Source: Haloarcula halophila (GTDB taxonomy: Archaea; Halobacteriota; Halobacteria; Halobacteriales; Haloarculaceae). From it: 64,000 bases of DNA. Numbering within the stretch: position 1 is the first letter of the stretch; every line of letters begins with the position of its first letter. Below, in pieces: positions 16,360 to 26,993 of this stretch. The stretch spans positions 1,612,001-1,676,000 of the forward strand of contig NZ_CP119559.1 in assembly GCF_029278565.1 (NCBI RefSeq). The letters run 5' to 3'. A program made the position numbers and the translations under genes. Below the pieces are notes generated by a model. It was not told where the DNA came from, made no database searches, and saw nothing but the letters and a program-made list of their open reading frames with translations.

Positions 16360-16525
16360 TGTACCGTATCTGAAGGCGTCGACGACCATAAACACCCCAG
16401 CGAGGTAACACCAGTGCCACCCGCACCCCGTTGCTGTAGCGACTGCTGTCAGTTACCCACACGGCGTCGTCTCGGCTTCGAAGCGCTTATCCCCCCGCTC
16501 GGCTACGTATCCGCCAAGAGTATCT

Positions 16526-17059
16526 ATGTCGGAGAAACCCGCTTCAATGTACCGGGACATCGACAAGCCCTCGTACACCCGACGCGAGTACATCACGGGC
16601 ATCCCCGGATCGAAGATCGCACAGCACGAGATGGGCCAGAAGCAGACCGATCGGGACGAGTACCCCGTCCAGATCAGCCTCGTCGTCGAGGAGTCCGTCC
16701 AGTTGCGCCACGGCTCCCTGGAGGCCTCCCGCCTCTCGGCCAACCGCCACCTGATCAAGGAACTCGGCGAGGACGGCGACTACAAGATGACCCTCCGGAA
16801 GTTCCCCCACCAGGTCCTGCGGGAGAACAAGCAGGCGACCGGTGCCGGGGCCGACCGTGTCTCCGACGGGATGCGCCAGGCGTTCGGGAAGATCGTCGGC
16901 ACCGCAGCCCGCGTCCAGTCCGGCGAGCGCCTCTTTACGGCCTACTGCCAGGTCGAGGACGCCCCCCACGTCAAGGAAGCGTTCCGCCGTGCCTACAACA
17001 AGATCACGCCGTCCTGCCGCATCAACGTCGAGCGTGGCGAAGAACTGCTGATCGCGTAA
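16526..17059 (+). CDS. rpl10e: Large-subunit ribosomal protein L10e (uL16)
   Basis: 177 residues matching archaeal L10e throughout. It begins [19 protein letters not shown] and carries the conserved KIAQHEMGQ near the start, [10 protein letters not shown] and [12 protein letters not shown] in the centre, and [11 protein letters not shown] near the end. It occupies the uL16 position in the 50S subunit near the tRNA sites. Length is normal for the family. It is transcribed alone between divergent and convergent neighbours. A CTTATCC element about 36-42 nt before the ATG could act as promoter with a short leader. Confidence 0.97.
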   Translation: MSEKPASMYRDIDKPSYTRREYITGIPGSKIAQHEMGQKQTDRDEYPVQISLVVEESVQLRHGSLEASRLSANRHLIKELGEDGDYKMTLRKFPHQVLRENKQATGAGADRVSDGMRQAFGKIVGTAARVQSGERLFTAYCQVEDAPHVKEAFRRAYNKITPSCRINVERGEELLIA

Positions 17060-17063
17060 CACC

Positions 17064-17160
17064 ACTTTTTGCTGCGGCGGACTTCCTCGGCCGCATCCGG
17101 GGACCTGCTGAACCCCTTCGATGGGAACGCTGCTCGACTACGCTTCGCTCGGTCGAGTGA
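17064..17160 (+). terminator. Likely termination region after rpl10e
   Basis: A T5 run (ACTTTTTGC) begins 5 nt after the rpl10e stop, the usual archaeal termination signal. Further on, CTCGAC and GTCGAG near 17138-17158 can pair as a 6-bp hairpin. The next gene is convergent, so bidirectional termination here is reasonable. Confidence 0.45.
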
Positions 17161-17208
17161 AACGGCTCGCTCGCCGTCTGCTTCTACAAACGAGACGGAC
17201 CGAGCCGG

Positions 17209-18078
17209 TTAGTCGGACCGCGGCGGCTTCCCCGTCTGTGACCGACGGGGGAACGACTCCTCGCTCGGGACCGTCGTCGTCCCGACGTCGCTGTACCGGA
17301 CCGATTCGGTCACCCGGAGTCGCGTCCCGTCGCGGACGACCGTGTACTGGAGGGCGTACGAGCGGACGATCCCCTTGGGGGTCACCGTCGCCGTGAAACT
17401 CACGCCGCCGACCCGGTCCCCGCCAACGAGGGGCACTCGGCCGCGGTCGGTCGCGCCGTCAGTCGAGACGCGGTACAGTGGCGCCCGGTTGATCTGCATG
17501 ACTTCCTCGTTGGTGAGCGAAACGTCGGTGACGTTGACGGCGCCGAACAGTATCCGGAACCGCTGATTGTAGGTGGGATCGAACGACAGCGCCGCCCGTG
17601 GCGGGAGCGGTGGACCGCCGATACCGCGGCTGTCGGCGACGATGCGTCGATCTGTCGTCCCGTTCTCGGTCACCCACTGGACCGCGCGCCCGTCCGCCCA
17701 GCGAATGCGGGCGGTCCGATCGGTGACAGTACTCCCGGTGACGGTTCTGACCGCGCGGTAGCTGTCGTAGCCCGCGGCGATCTCGGCTCGCGTGTGCTGG
17801 CGCAACCGGACGGTCCCCTCGGTCGTCTCGACCAGGCGCCGACGGTCGACCGTGTACGACCGGTTCGAGAGGCGCGTGACGTGGGCACGTGCCAGCGCGT
17901 CGGCGTCGTCGATCCCGGCTTCGGTGAGTCCCGGTGCGATCCTGACGGTCTCGGGATCGGGCGCCGGAACCGGTGCGGGCGTGACGGCCTCTGTCGGGCC
18001 GGTCCCGCCGACGAACCCGCCACAGCCCGCGAGGGTGAGACAGAGCACGACACCCAGTACCCGGAGCCCACCGTGCAT
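17209..18078 (-). CDS. Predicted exported lipoprotein of unknown function
   Basis: A 289-residue protein starting MHGGLRVLGVVLCLTLAGC, a Sec-type signal with lipobox LAGC. A short Gly/Thr/Pro-rich spacer and a mixed alpha/beta domain follow, with repeated YDSYRAVRTV and WADGRAVQWVTENG style segments. Similar lipoproteins are common in haloarchaea and lack a known role. The frame is open far upstream, but the signal peptide and a GTTATG element (minus strand, near 18103-18108) place the start at 18078. It stands alone, divergent from the dehydrogenase gene. Confidence 0.75.
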   Translation of the reverse strand: MHGGLRVLGVVLCLTLAGCGGFVGGTGPTEAVTPAPVPAPDPETVRIAPGLTEAGIDDADALARAHVTRLSNRSYTVDRRRLVETTEGTVRLRQHTRAEIAAGYDSYRAVRTVTGSTVTDRTARIRWADGRAVQWVTENGTTDRRIVADSRGIGGPPLPPRAALSFDPTYNQRFRILFGAVNVTDVSLTNEEVMQINRAPLYRVSTDGATDRGRVPLVGGDRVGGVSFTATVTPKGIVRSYALQYTVVRDGTRLRVTESVRYSDVGTTTVPSEESFPRRSQTGKPPRSD

Positions 18079-18180
18079 ACGGGAACGTCGGTGCCGAGCG
18101 GCATAACGGCTCGGTCGACGGAGGCCGTGGGGCGAAGCGCCTGTTCCACCTATAAGTTCCAGCGGGTCCCACCATCGGAC

Positions 18181-19176
18181 ATGCAGACCCTGTTGCTCGG
18201 TCCGGACGCAGTCGAGAGACACGCCGACCTCCCCGCGATCGTCGACGCGGTGTCGGCCGCGTTCGCCGCCGACGCGCGTGGCGACACGATCATGCCCGCG
18301 AAGTCCTACATCGACCTGCCCGAGTACAACGGCGACTTCCGGTCGATGCCGGCCTACGTCAACGCCGGCGACTGGGACGCCGCGGCGGTCAAGTGGGTCA
18401 ACGTCCACACGGACAACCCGACCGACCACGACCTCCCGACGGTGCTGGGGACGCTCATCTACTCGGACCCGGAGACGGCGTTCCCCCTCGCCGTGATGGA
18501 CGGGACCGTCCTGACGCGGCTCCGCACCGGCGCGGCCGCGGCCGTGGCGACCGACCACCTCGCGGTCCCCGACGCCGACTCGCTGGGGTTGGTCGGTGCC
18601 GGGACGCAGGCGTACACGCAACTGGAGGCCATCGCGACCGTTCGTGACATCGAGACGGTCGTCGTCGCCGACCGGGACGAACAACGCCAGCGGGCCGTCG
18701 TCGATCACTTCGGCGACCGCTTCGACGTCCGCGCCGGACCCATCGAGGAGGCGGCTGGCTGTGACGTGCTCTCGACGATCACGCCCGTGGAGTCGCCCAT
18801 CGTCGACCGGGAGTGGCTGGGCGAACACACCCACGTCAACGCCATCGGTGCCGACGCCGCCGGGAAACACGAACACGACGACCGGACGTTACTGGACGCG
18901 AAACTCGTCATCGACGACTACGAGCAGTGTACCCACTCCGGCGAGATCAACGTCCCCTGGAGCGAGGGCGTCCTCGACGACGGGGACATCTACGGCGAAC
19001 TCGGCTCGATCGTCGCCGGCGACCTCCCGGGCCGGGAGTCGGCGGACGGCATCACCCTCTTTGACTCGACCGGCCTGGCGATCCAGGACGTGGCGGCGGC
19101 CCACGTCGCCTACGAGAACGCCCGCGAGGCCGGCGAGGGAACCGACTTCGTACTCGTCGGTACCGACACCACGTGA
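18181..19176 (+). CDS. Ornithine cyclodeaminase/mu-crystallin family enzyme (archaeal alanine dehydrogenase-like)
   Basis: NAD(P)-dependent amino-acid enzyme of 331 residues. The Rossmann motif GLVGAGTQA is at about 136-144, the catalytic lysine region MPAKSYIDLP is near 38-46, and AVKWVNVHTDNP and the NAIGADAAGKHE segment are conserved in archaeal alanine dehydrogenases and ornithine cyclodeaminases. The exact reaction (L-alanine to pyruvate, ornithine to proline, or imine reduction) cannot be decided here. TATAAGTT at 18151-18158 lies 23-30 nt before ATG 18181, so the transcript is probably leaderless and the longer open frame is not used. Confidence 0.87.
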   Translation: MQTLLLGPDAVERHADLPAIVDAVSAAFAADARGDTIMPAKSYIDLPEYNGDFRSMPAYVNAGDWDAAAVKWVNVHTDNPTDHDLPTVLGTLIYSDPETAFPLAVMDGTVLTRLRTGAAAAVATDHLAVPDADSLGLVGAGTQAYTQLEAIATVRDIETVVVADRDEQRQRAVVDHFGDRFDVRAGPIEEAAGCDVLSTITPVESPIVDREWLGEHTHVNAIGADAAGKHEHDDRTLLDAKLVIDDYEQCTHSGEINVPWSEGVLDDGDIYGELGSIVAGDLPGRESADGITLFDSTGLAIQDVAAAHVAYENAREAGEGTDFVLVGTDTT

Positions 19177-19191
19177 ACGGACGCCGGCGAG

Positions 19192-19413
19192 CTAGCTCGG
19201 CGTCAGCGCCTCGGTCACCTTCGAGATCAGCCAGACGATGACGAGGAAAGGCAACAGCGGGACCAGCAGGACCGCGAGCCCCAGGAACATCCCCCAGCCG
19301 AAAACATCCATCTCCCAGTCGTGATGGGTGCCGGTCAGCGGCGTCACGCTCCGGATCGGTGCCGGAAGGATCGACTCTGTCGCCTCCGCGTCGGTGGACG
19401 CATCGTCTGCCAT
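19192..19413 (-). CDS. Small single-TM membrane protein
   Basis: 73 residues: a polar acidic N-terminus of about 38 residues, one strongly hydrophobic segment (FLGLAVLLVPLLPFLVIVWLISKV) and a short tail. I recognise it only as a conserved small haloarchaeal membrane protein type; no function is known to me. It is convergent with the alanine dehydrogenase-like gene and divergent from leuS. Acidic composition and a proper ATG support it being real. Confidence 0.6.
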   Translation of the reverse strand: MADDASTDAEATESILPAPIRSVTPLTGTHHDWEMDVFGWGMFLGLAVLLVPLLPFLVIVWLISKVTEALTPS

Positions 19414-19531
19414 GCCCCGACGTTCGCTCGAAGTGACAATAAGCCTGTGCCACCACGTCGTTGGGTGTCACACTGTCGACCCGGTCGGCTGAAGGGAAAG
19501 CTATAGCAACGTCGGTGTCCGACCGACTACC

Positions 19532-22204
19532 ATGACCACGACCGGTGACGAACGCGAACGCGGGTTCGACCACACGGCGATCGAGCCCCACTGGCAAGAG
19601 GTGTGGGACGAGGCGGACGTGTTCCGCATCGAGGACGACGCCACCGATCCCGAGTACGTCCTTGCGATGTTCCCCTACACGTCGGGTTCGCTGCACATGG
19701 GCCACGTCCGCAACTACACGATCACCGACGCCTTCGCTCGCTTCGAGCGGATGCGTGGGGAGAGCGTCCTCCATCCGATGGGATGGGACTCCTTCGGCCT
19801 ACCCGCGGAGAACGCCGCCGAGGAGCGGGACACCAACCCCCGCGACTGGACGCTGGGCTGTATCGACTCGATGAAAGAACAGCTGACCGAGATGGGCTTT
19901 GGCTACGACTGGGAGCGGGAAGTCACCACCTGTGATCCCGACTACTACCGCTGGAACCAGTGGCTGTTCAAGCGCTTCGACGAGGCCGGCCTGGTCGAAC
20001 GCCAGGGCGCGGAACTGAACTGGTGTCCCTCGTGTGAAACCGTCCTCGCGGACGAACAGGTCGAAGGCGAGGCGGAACTGTGCTGGCGCTGTGACACCCC
20101 CATCGAACACCGCGAGATGGACCAGTGGTTCCTCACCATCACGGACTACGCCGAGGAACTGCTCGACTCGCTCGACGACCTGGACGGGTGGCCGAACAAC
20201 GTCCGGGAGATGCAGCGCAACTGGATCGGCAAGCAGGAGGGCGCGAGTGTCGCCTTCGAGGTCGGCGACTACGGCGCGGTCGACATCTTCACCACCCGAC
20301 TGGACACGATCTACGGCGCGACCTACTTCTCGCTGGCACCGGGCCACCCGGTCGCCCAGGAGATCGCCGAAGACAACGACGAGGTCGCCGACTACATCCG
20401 CGAGGTCGAACACGCCGACGAGGACGACCTGGAGGTGACCTCGGGGGTGTTCACCGGCGAGTACGCCACGAACCCCGCGACCGGCGAGGAGATCCCGGTC
20501 TACGTCGCCGACTACGTCCTGACCGACGTGGGCACCGGCGCGCTCTACGCGGTGCCGGCCCACGACGACCGTGACCACGAGTTCGCTACCCACCACGACA
20601 TCCCCATCGAGCAGGTCGTCGAGCCGACCGAGGACGCCGCGGTCGACCCCGAGGACATCGACGTTCAGGAAACGGCCTACACCGAAGACGGCGTCCTCGT
20701 CAACAGCGGCGAGTACAACGGCCTGACGAGCGAACAGGCCCGCGAGCGGTTCGTCGAGGTCTTCGACGGCGAACACCGCACGGAGTACAACCTCCGGGAC
20801 TGGGGGATCTCCCGGCAACGGTACTGGGGGACGCCGATCCCGATGATCGACTGTCCGGACTGTGGCTACGTTCCCGTCCCCGACGAGGACCTGCCGGTCG
20901 AACTACCGGAGTTCGTCCACACCACCGGGAACCCCCTGGACGCGGCCGAGGAGTGGAAACACGTCGACTGTCCCGACTGCGGGGCCGACGCGGTCCGGGA
21001 GACCGACACGATGGACACCTTCGTCGACTCCTCGTGGTACTTCCTGCGGTACACCTCGCCGGCCCTCGACGACGCCCCCTTCGACACCGAGCGGGCGACC
21101 GACTGGATGCCCGTCGACCAGTACGTCGGCGGCATCGAACACGCCGTGATGCACCTGCTGTACGCCCGCTTCTTCACGAAGGTCGTCGACGACCTCGACC
21201 TGCTCTCCGGCGGCGTCCGCGAGCCCTTCACCAACCTGACGAACCAGGGGATGGTCCTGGGTGCCGACGGCAACAAGATGTCCAAGAGCCTGGGCAACGG
21301 TGTCTCGCCCCAGCGCATCATCGAGGAGTACGGCGCCGACACCGCCCGGCTGTTCATCATGGAGGCCGCCCAGCCCGAGAAGGAGTTCGCCTGGAGCGCC
21401 GAGGGCGTCCAGTCGGCCCACAGTTTCCTCCAGAACGTCTACGAACTGACCGCCGACTACGTGGCCGGCGACGTCGAGACCGGCGAGCGCGACGACATCG
21501 CCGAGTACGTCGCCCGCGAGATCGACGCCACGGCCGCCCGCGCGACCGAGGAGTACGAGGAGTTCCGGTTCAACCACGCTCTCCAGGCGGTCCGGGAACT
21601 GGTCTCGCTGCTCCGCCGGTACGAGGAAGCGACCGATCCCGCCCCGGAGACCTTCGAGCGCGGGCTGGTGACGGTGACGAAGCTACTGGCCCCGGTCGCG
21701 CCCCACGTCTCCGAGGAGATCTGGCAGGAACTGGACAACGACGGGCTCGTCGCCGAGGCCGACTGGCCGGCCGGCGAGGCCCCCGAGGACTACGAGGTCG
21801 AACGCCGTCTGGTCGAGGACACCCGTGAAGACGTCCGGGACATCGTCGACACGGTCGGCATCGAGGACCCCCAGCGGATCACGCTGGCGGTCGCACCCGA
21901 CTGGAAACACCGGGTCGTCGACATCGCTCGCGAGGCCGACAACGTCGTCCCCGCGGTGATGCAAAACGAGGACCTCCAGCGACACGGCGAGGCCGCCGCG
22001 GACTTCGCGAAGGAACTGGCCGGCCGCGCGACGTTCCCGACCCTGCTCACTCCCGAACAGGAGGTCGCGACCCTCCGGCGTGCGGCGTGGCTGCTCGAAC
22101 GCGAGTTCGGTGCCGAGGTCGTCGTCCAGTCGCCCGAGGCGGCCGACGAGGGGCTGATGGGGAACGCCGAGCCCGGTCGCCCGGCGATCGACATCGCGGA
22201 GTAG
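19532..22204 (+). CDS. leuS: Leucyl-tRNA synthetase, bacterial type
   Basis: Charges tRNA-Leu; 890 residues. The class I motifs are HMGH at 55-58 and KMSKS at 582-586. The N-terminal MFPYTSGSLHMGHVRNYTITD and the PMGWDSFGLPAENAA segment match bacterial LeuRS rather than the archaeal/eukaryotic form. A CX2C zinc module (CPSC...CWRC) precedes the CP1 editing domain (TTRLDTIYGATY), and a second CX2C pair occurs before the KMSKS loop. GCTATAGC at 19500-19507 is 25-32 nt before ATG. The insertion element at 22.2-23.8 kb begins just past its stop and leaves the gene intact. Confidence 0.96.
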   Translation: MTTTGDERERGFDHTAIEPHWQEVWDEADVFRIEDDATDPEYVLAMFPYTSGSLHMGHVRNYTITDAFARFERMRGESVLHPMGWDSFGLPAENAAEERDTNPRDWTLGCIDSMKEQLTEMGFGYDWEREVTTCDPDYYRWNQWLFKRFDEAGLVERQGAELNWCPSCETVLADEQVEGEAELCWRCDTPIEHREMDQWFLTITDYAEELLDSLDDLDGWPNNVREMQRNWIGKQEGASVAFEVGDYGAVDIFTTRLDTIYGATYFSLAPGHPVAQEIAEDNDEVADYIREVEHADEDDLEVTSGVFTGEYATNPATGEEIPVYVADYVLTDVGTGALYAVPAHDDRDHEFATHHDIPIEQVVEPTEDAAVDPEDIDVQETAYTEDGVLVNSGEYNGLTSEQARERFVEVFDGEHRTEYNLRDWGISRQRYWGTPIPMIDCPDCGYVPVPDEDLPVELPEFVHTTGNPLDAAEEWKHVDCPDCGADAVRETDTMDTFVDSSWYFLRYTSPALDDAPFDTERATDWMPVDQYVGGIEHAVMHLLYARFFTKVVDDLDLLSGGVREPFTNLTNQGMVLGADGNKMSKSLGNGVSPQRIIEEYGADTARLFIMEAAQPEKEFAWSAEGVQSAHSFLQNVYELTADYVAGDVETGERDDIAEYVAREIDATAARATEEYEEFRFNHALQAVRELVSLLRRYEEATDPAPETFERGLVTVTKLLAPVAPHVSEEIWQELDNDGLVAEADWPAGEAPEDYEVERRLVEDTREDVRDIVDTVGIEDPQRITLAVAPDWKHRVVDIAREADNVVPAVMQNEDLQRHGEAAADFAKELAGRATFPTLLTPEQEVATLRRAAWLLEREFGAEVVVQSPEAADEGLMGNAEPGRPAIDIAE

Positions 22205-22227
22205 CTACCTTTCGACATCGAGAGAGT

Positions 22228-22245
22228 CCCGCCGTTCACGGCGGG
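22228..22245 (+). repeat. Left-end hairpin of the TnpB element
   Basis: Perfect 7-bp stem CCCGCCG/CGGCGGG with loop TTCA, 24 nt after the leuS stop. Its form resembles the right-end hairpin (loop TTTA). It could also help terminate leuS transcription. Confidence 0.65.
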
Positions 22246-22381
22246 CGTGAATCGCGTACACTCCTGTGAGGAACCGTCATGATACAACTGGCCGTGAGTC
22301 TCCAACGATCACCAGCAGTTTTCACTTTCACTTTGGTTGACTGGTATTTACGTTCCCACAACTCCTACTGGTAGTTGGCAG

Positions 22382-23722
<1,341 letters not shown>

Positions 23723-23772
23723 ACTGGTTGAGACTCCCACGGAGGAAACCGCGCCGTTTACGGCGCGGAGGA
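23723..23772 (+). ncRNA. Right end of TnpB element, likely omega-RNA 3' scaffold
   Basis: In this superfamily the guide RNA spans the end of tnpB and the right end. Here the short right end contains a perfect 8-bp hairpin, CCGCGCCG/CGGCGCGG with loop TTTA (23749-23768), followed by AGGATGTC. If this is the RNA scaffold, the guide would be the flanking host sequence from about 23775, the end of bcp. Inferred from family knowledge; no RNA evidence. Confidence 0.4.
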
Positions 23773-23774
23773 TG

Positions 23775-24230
<456 letters not shown>

Positions 24231-24232
24231 CG

Positions 24233-24637
24233 TCAGTTCACCGGGATGTCGGTCCCTTCGTCGTCCTCGTCCTCGACGATCTTGGGCAGGTGGACGGTCA
24301 GGACGCCGTCGTCGTAGCTGGCCGCCGCGTCGTCCTCGACGGGACCGGGCAGTCGGACGGTCCGGCTCAGGGACTGCCTGCGCCGTTCGCGTGTGAGATA
24401 CTGCCCGTCGACGGACTCGGCCGACTCGTCGCGCTCGGCGGTGACCGAGAGCTTCCGGTCCTCGGCGAGTGTGACGTCGATATCGTCGGTGTCGAACCCG
24501 GGCAGATCCATGCGGACGACGAACTCGTCGCCGGTTTCGACCAGATCCGTCGGGACCGCACCGAGGTTGGCCCCGAACTGGTCGGTCAGTACGTCGAACG
24601 CGCGCTCGATCTCGCTGAACGGATCGGTATCGGTCAT
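24233..24637 (-). CDS. Hsp20/alpha-crystallin small heat-shock protein
   Basis: 134 residues. The alpha-crystallin domain runs from about residue 35 (GDEFVVRMDLPGFDTDDIDVTL) to about 120 (DGVLTVHLPK). The IxV-like tail is replaced by an acidic DEDDEGTDIPVN end. It acts as an ATP-independent holdase in the cytoplasm. The frame is open far upstream, but ATG 24637 gives the family start, and GTTAAG read on the minus strand near 24667-24662 lies about 27 nt upstream. First gene of the hsp20-bcp pair. Confidence 0.92.
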   Translation of the reverse strand: MTDTDPFSEIERAFDVLTDQFGANLGAVPTDLVETGDEFVVRMDLPGFDTDDIDVTLAEDRKLSVTAERDESAESVDGQYLTRERRRQSLSRTVRLPGPVEDDAAASYDDGVLTVHLPKIVEDEDDEGTDIPVN

Positions 24638-24773
24638 ATTCGACCCTACGCGCGCCCCCGACTTAACTTTCACATGACAGGTTGTCGCACTGTCGGGAGT
24701 CGGACGGGTTACTGTCGCTGTGTACCGGTGGTCGTCCGACCGTTGTTCGTCGATACCGGTCAGAGACGACGTC

Positions 24774-25589
24774 TCAGTTGATGACCGTCTCGGAGTCGTA
24801 GGAACCCAGCCGGCGGACCCAGCCGTTCTCTGCGATGGCCTCGATGTCTTCGAGGGCAGCCTGGGTCCGGTCCTCGTAGAGGCCGGCGGCGATGTCGATG
24901 TGGAAGACGTAGTCGCCCAGGCGCTCGCCGCTGGGCCGGGACTCGACGCGGGTGAGGTTGATGTCCCGGTCGGCGAACGGCTCCAGCAGTTCCAGCAGGA
25001 GCCCGGGATAGTCGGCGTTCGGGTAGACGATGAAGGAGGTCTTGCTGCCGGCGTCGCTGCGTTCGTCGGCCGGCGCGACGACGACGAACCGGGTGGCGTT
25101 CGAGGAGCGGTCCTGGATGTCCTCGGCCAACACGTCCAGTTCGGTCCCGTTGGCGGCGTTCGCGGGGTGGCCGATCGCGGCGACGGACGGATCATCGCGT
25201 GCGCGCTCGACGCCGCGGGCGGTCGAGGTGACCGCTTCCACGTCGATCCCCGGGTAATGCTCGTCGAGCCAGCCCCGACACTGCGCCAGTGCCTGGGCGT
25301 GGCTCGCGACGAGGTCGAACGAGTCGTGCTGGGCCAGCAGGGCGTGCCGGATCGGGGTGATGATCTCCCTGACGACGGCGATATCGTAGGTACTGAAAGC
25401 GTCGAGGGATTCTGTCACCGATCCCTCGATGCTGTTCTCGACCGGGACGACACCGCGGTCGGCCTCGCCGTCGGCGACGGCTTCGACGATCGCGGTAACC
25501 GACTCGGTGAACGTGATGTCGTCGTCGGCGACCGCCTGTGCGGCCCGATGAGAGTAGGTGCCCGACGGACCGAGCGTGATCGTGGTCAT
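24774..25589 (-). CDS. pheA: Prephenate dehydratase
   Basis: Makes phenylpyruvate in phenylalanine synthesis; 271 residues, beginning MTTITLGPSGTYSHRAA. Conserved PVENSIEGSV and the catalytic TRF motif (NATRFVVV) are visible. A C-terminal ACT domain for phenylalanine feedback begins near residue 185 and carries the ESRP signature (VESRPSGERLGDY). It is a stand-alone dehydratase without a fused chorismate mutase. The open frame extends to 25640, but the family start is 25589. Confidence 0.94.
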   Translation of the reverse strand: MTTITLGPSGTYSHRAAQAVADDDITFTESVTAIVEAVADGEADRGVVPVENSIEGSVTESLDAFSTYDIAVVREIITPIRHALLAQHDSFDLVASHAQALAQCRGWLDEHYPGIDVEAVTSTARGVERARDDPSVAAIGHPANAANGTELDVLAEDIQDRSSNATRFVVVAPADERSDAGSKTSFIVYPNADYPGLLLELLEPFADRDINLTRVESRPSGERLGDYVFHIDIAAGLYEDRTQAALEDIEAIAENGWVRRLGSYDSETVIN

Positions 25590-25644
25590 GGCTCCGGGTA
25601 CAGCGCAGTGGCTGAAAAACACCCCGGTGTCGGGAGACACTACC

Positions 25645-25944
25645 TCACCGGGTCAACCGTCCGTGGGCGTCGGCCCAGTCGTCCCCAGCGGCGATCGCCG
25701 CCGGAAGCTCGGCGACACACTCCCGACAGTACCGATAACCGGACTCGTTCTCGGTCCCGCAGGCCGGACACGCCAGGACAGCCGGCCCGTCGTCATCGCG
25801 TTCGTCGTCGACGTGGGTGTCCTCCCCGATATCTGCGGTCGCCGTCCGTTCGGCCCGACCCAGTCGGACCGCGACGTAGACACCCAGACAGTTGAACGCG
25901 AGCGCGGCTACGAGCGCACCGAGTTGCCAGGGTGGAACAGGCAT
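25645..25944 (-). CDS. Small membrane protein with zinc ribbon
   Basis: 99 residues: one N-terminal membrane helix (LGALVAALAFNCLGVYVAVRLG), an acidic middle, and a CPAC...CREC zinc ribbon near residues 60-80. It has the look of the many haloarchaeal zinc-ribbon membrane proteins of unknown role. It sits 55 nt upstream of pheA on the same strand, so co-transcription is possible. Confidence 0.65.
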   Translation of the reverse strand: MPVPPWQLGALVAALAFNCLGVYVAVRLGRAERTATADIGEDTHVDDERDDDGPAVLACPACGTENESGYRYCRECVAELPAAIAAGDDWADAHGRLTR

Positions 25945-26049
25945 GGTCCTCTAGGCGAACGTCCGTCTGCCAGCGACAAAAATGAGGGGTGCCGTTCCCA
26001 ACAGCGGGGAACCCGGAGTCGGAGAAACAGCGCCGTCGGTGCGCCGCTA

Positions 26050-26889
26050 TCAGGAGAGCCGTGCGAGTTCGTCGTCGCTGAGATCGATCGCGCTGGCGGC
26101 GACGTTCTGTTCGAGGTGCTCGATACTCGACGTCCCAGGGATCGGCAGCGTCACGTCCGAATGACCGAGCAGCCACGCCAGTGCGATCTGGTAGGGTGTC
26201 GCGTCGTGGCGTCGAGCGATCTCCTCGATCCCCTCGACGTCGTCGAGCTCACCGGCTGCCAGCGGGTACCACGGGATGAACCCGATCCCCGCGTCCTCAC
26301 AGGCCTCCAGGACAGCCTCGTCCTCACGGTTAGCGATGTTGTACTGGTTCTGGACCGTCGCGATCTCGACGATCTCGCGTGCCCGGTCGAGCTGGTCGAC
26401 CGAGACGTTCGAGAGGCCGACGTGGCGGACCAGCCCCTCGTCTTTCAGCTCCGCGAGGGTGTGGACCGACTCCTCGAACGGTGTGTCCGGGTCCGGGCGG
26501 TGGAACTGATAGAGGTCGATCGGGTCCATCCGCAGCCGGTCCCGCGAGCACAGCTGTGCGTTCCGGAGGTAGTCGGGGTCGCCGTGGGGGAGCCAGTCGG
26601 CGTCGGTATTGCGGAGCAGTCCGCCTTTGGTCGCGATCACGAGATCATCGCGCTCGGTATCGAGGGCCTCGCCGATCAGTCGCTCGGAGACGCCCGGGCC
26701 GTAGGAGTCGGCGGTGTCGATGAAGTCGACGCCGAGTTCGACCGCTCGCTCCAGTACCCGGCGGGCGTTCTCGGCGTCGTCCGGTTCGCCGATGACGTCG
26801 TCGCCGGTGATCCGCATCGCACCGAACCCGAGTCGGTTGACCGTCAGTTCGCCACCGATGTCGAAGGTGTCGCTCTCGTTTGTGACCAT
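26050..26889 (-). CDS. Aldo/keto reductase
   Basis: NAD(P)H-dependent oxidoreductase with a TIM-barrel fold, 279 residues from ATG 26889. The catalytic tetrad is visible as D58 and Y63 (DFIDTADSYG), K88 (ATKGG) and H130 (YQFHRPD), and the late cofactor segment PIPGTSSIEHLEQN is conserved. Substrate is unknown. The frame reaches 26982, but ATTTAC read on the minus strand at 26918-26913 lies about 26 nt before 26889, supporting the shorter form. It is divergent from the exported/GT-C-like pair. Confidence 0.9.
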   Translation of the reverse strand: MVTNESDTFDIGGELTVNRLGFGAMRITGDDVIGEPDDAENARRVLERAVELGVDFIDTADSYGPGVSERLIGEALDTERDDLVIATKGGLLRNTDADWLPHGDPDYLRNAQLCSRDRLRMDPIDLYQFHRPDPDTPFEESVHTLAELKDEGLVRHVGLSNVSVDQLDRAREIVEIATVQNQYNIANREDEAVLEACEDAGIGFIPWYPLAAGELDDVEGIEEIARRHDATPYQIALAWLLGHSDVTLPIPGTSSIEHLEQNVAASAIDLSDDELARLS

Positions 26890-26933
26890 CGTCGTCCCGT
26901 TGGCCGTCGAGACGTAAATGTCGTCGGCGTCGT

Positions 26934-26969
26934 TATCCGGTCCGATAATCGCCCCAGTAGAGTCATATG
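26934..26969 (+). promoter_or_regulatory. TATC-N6-GATA operator and TATA element of the first exported/GT-C-like pair
   Basis: Perfect dyad TTATC-CGGTCC-GATAA at 26933-26948, core TATC 26934-26937 and GATA 26944-26947. A CATATG TATA-like element follows at 26964-26969, about 25-30 nt before ATG 26994. Spacing from GATA to TATA (about 16 nt) resembles that in the archaellin, cheY and cheW promoters. Confidence 0.6.
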
Positions 26970-26993
26970 CGGCCACGGTCAACGACCGGTATC

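Noticed and set aside
15325-17160. A 611-codon plus-strand frame spanning the GST gene and rpl10e
   Set aside because: It crosses two clearly real genes in other frames and has no domain-like sequence.
22337-22381. An upstream start for tnpB at 22337
   Set aside because: The extra 15 residues have no similarity to the family; the typical N-terminus MKRTNTF begins at 22382.
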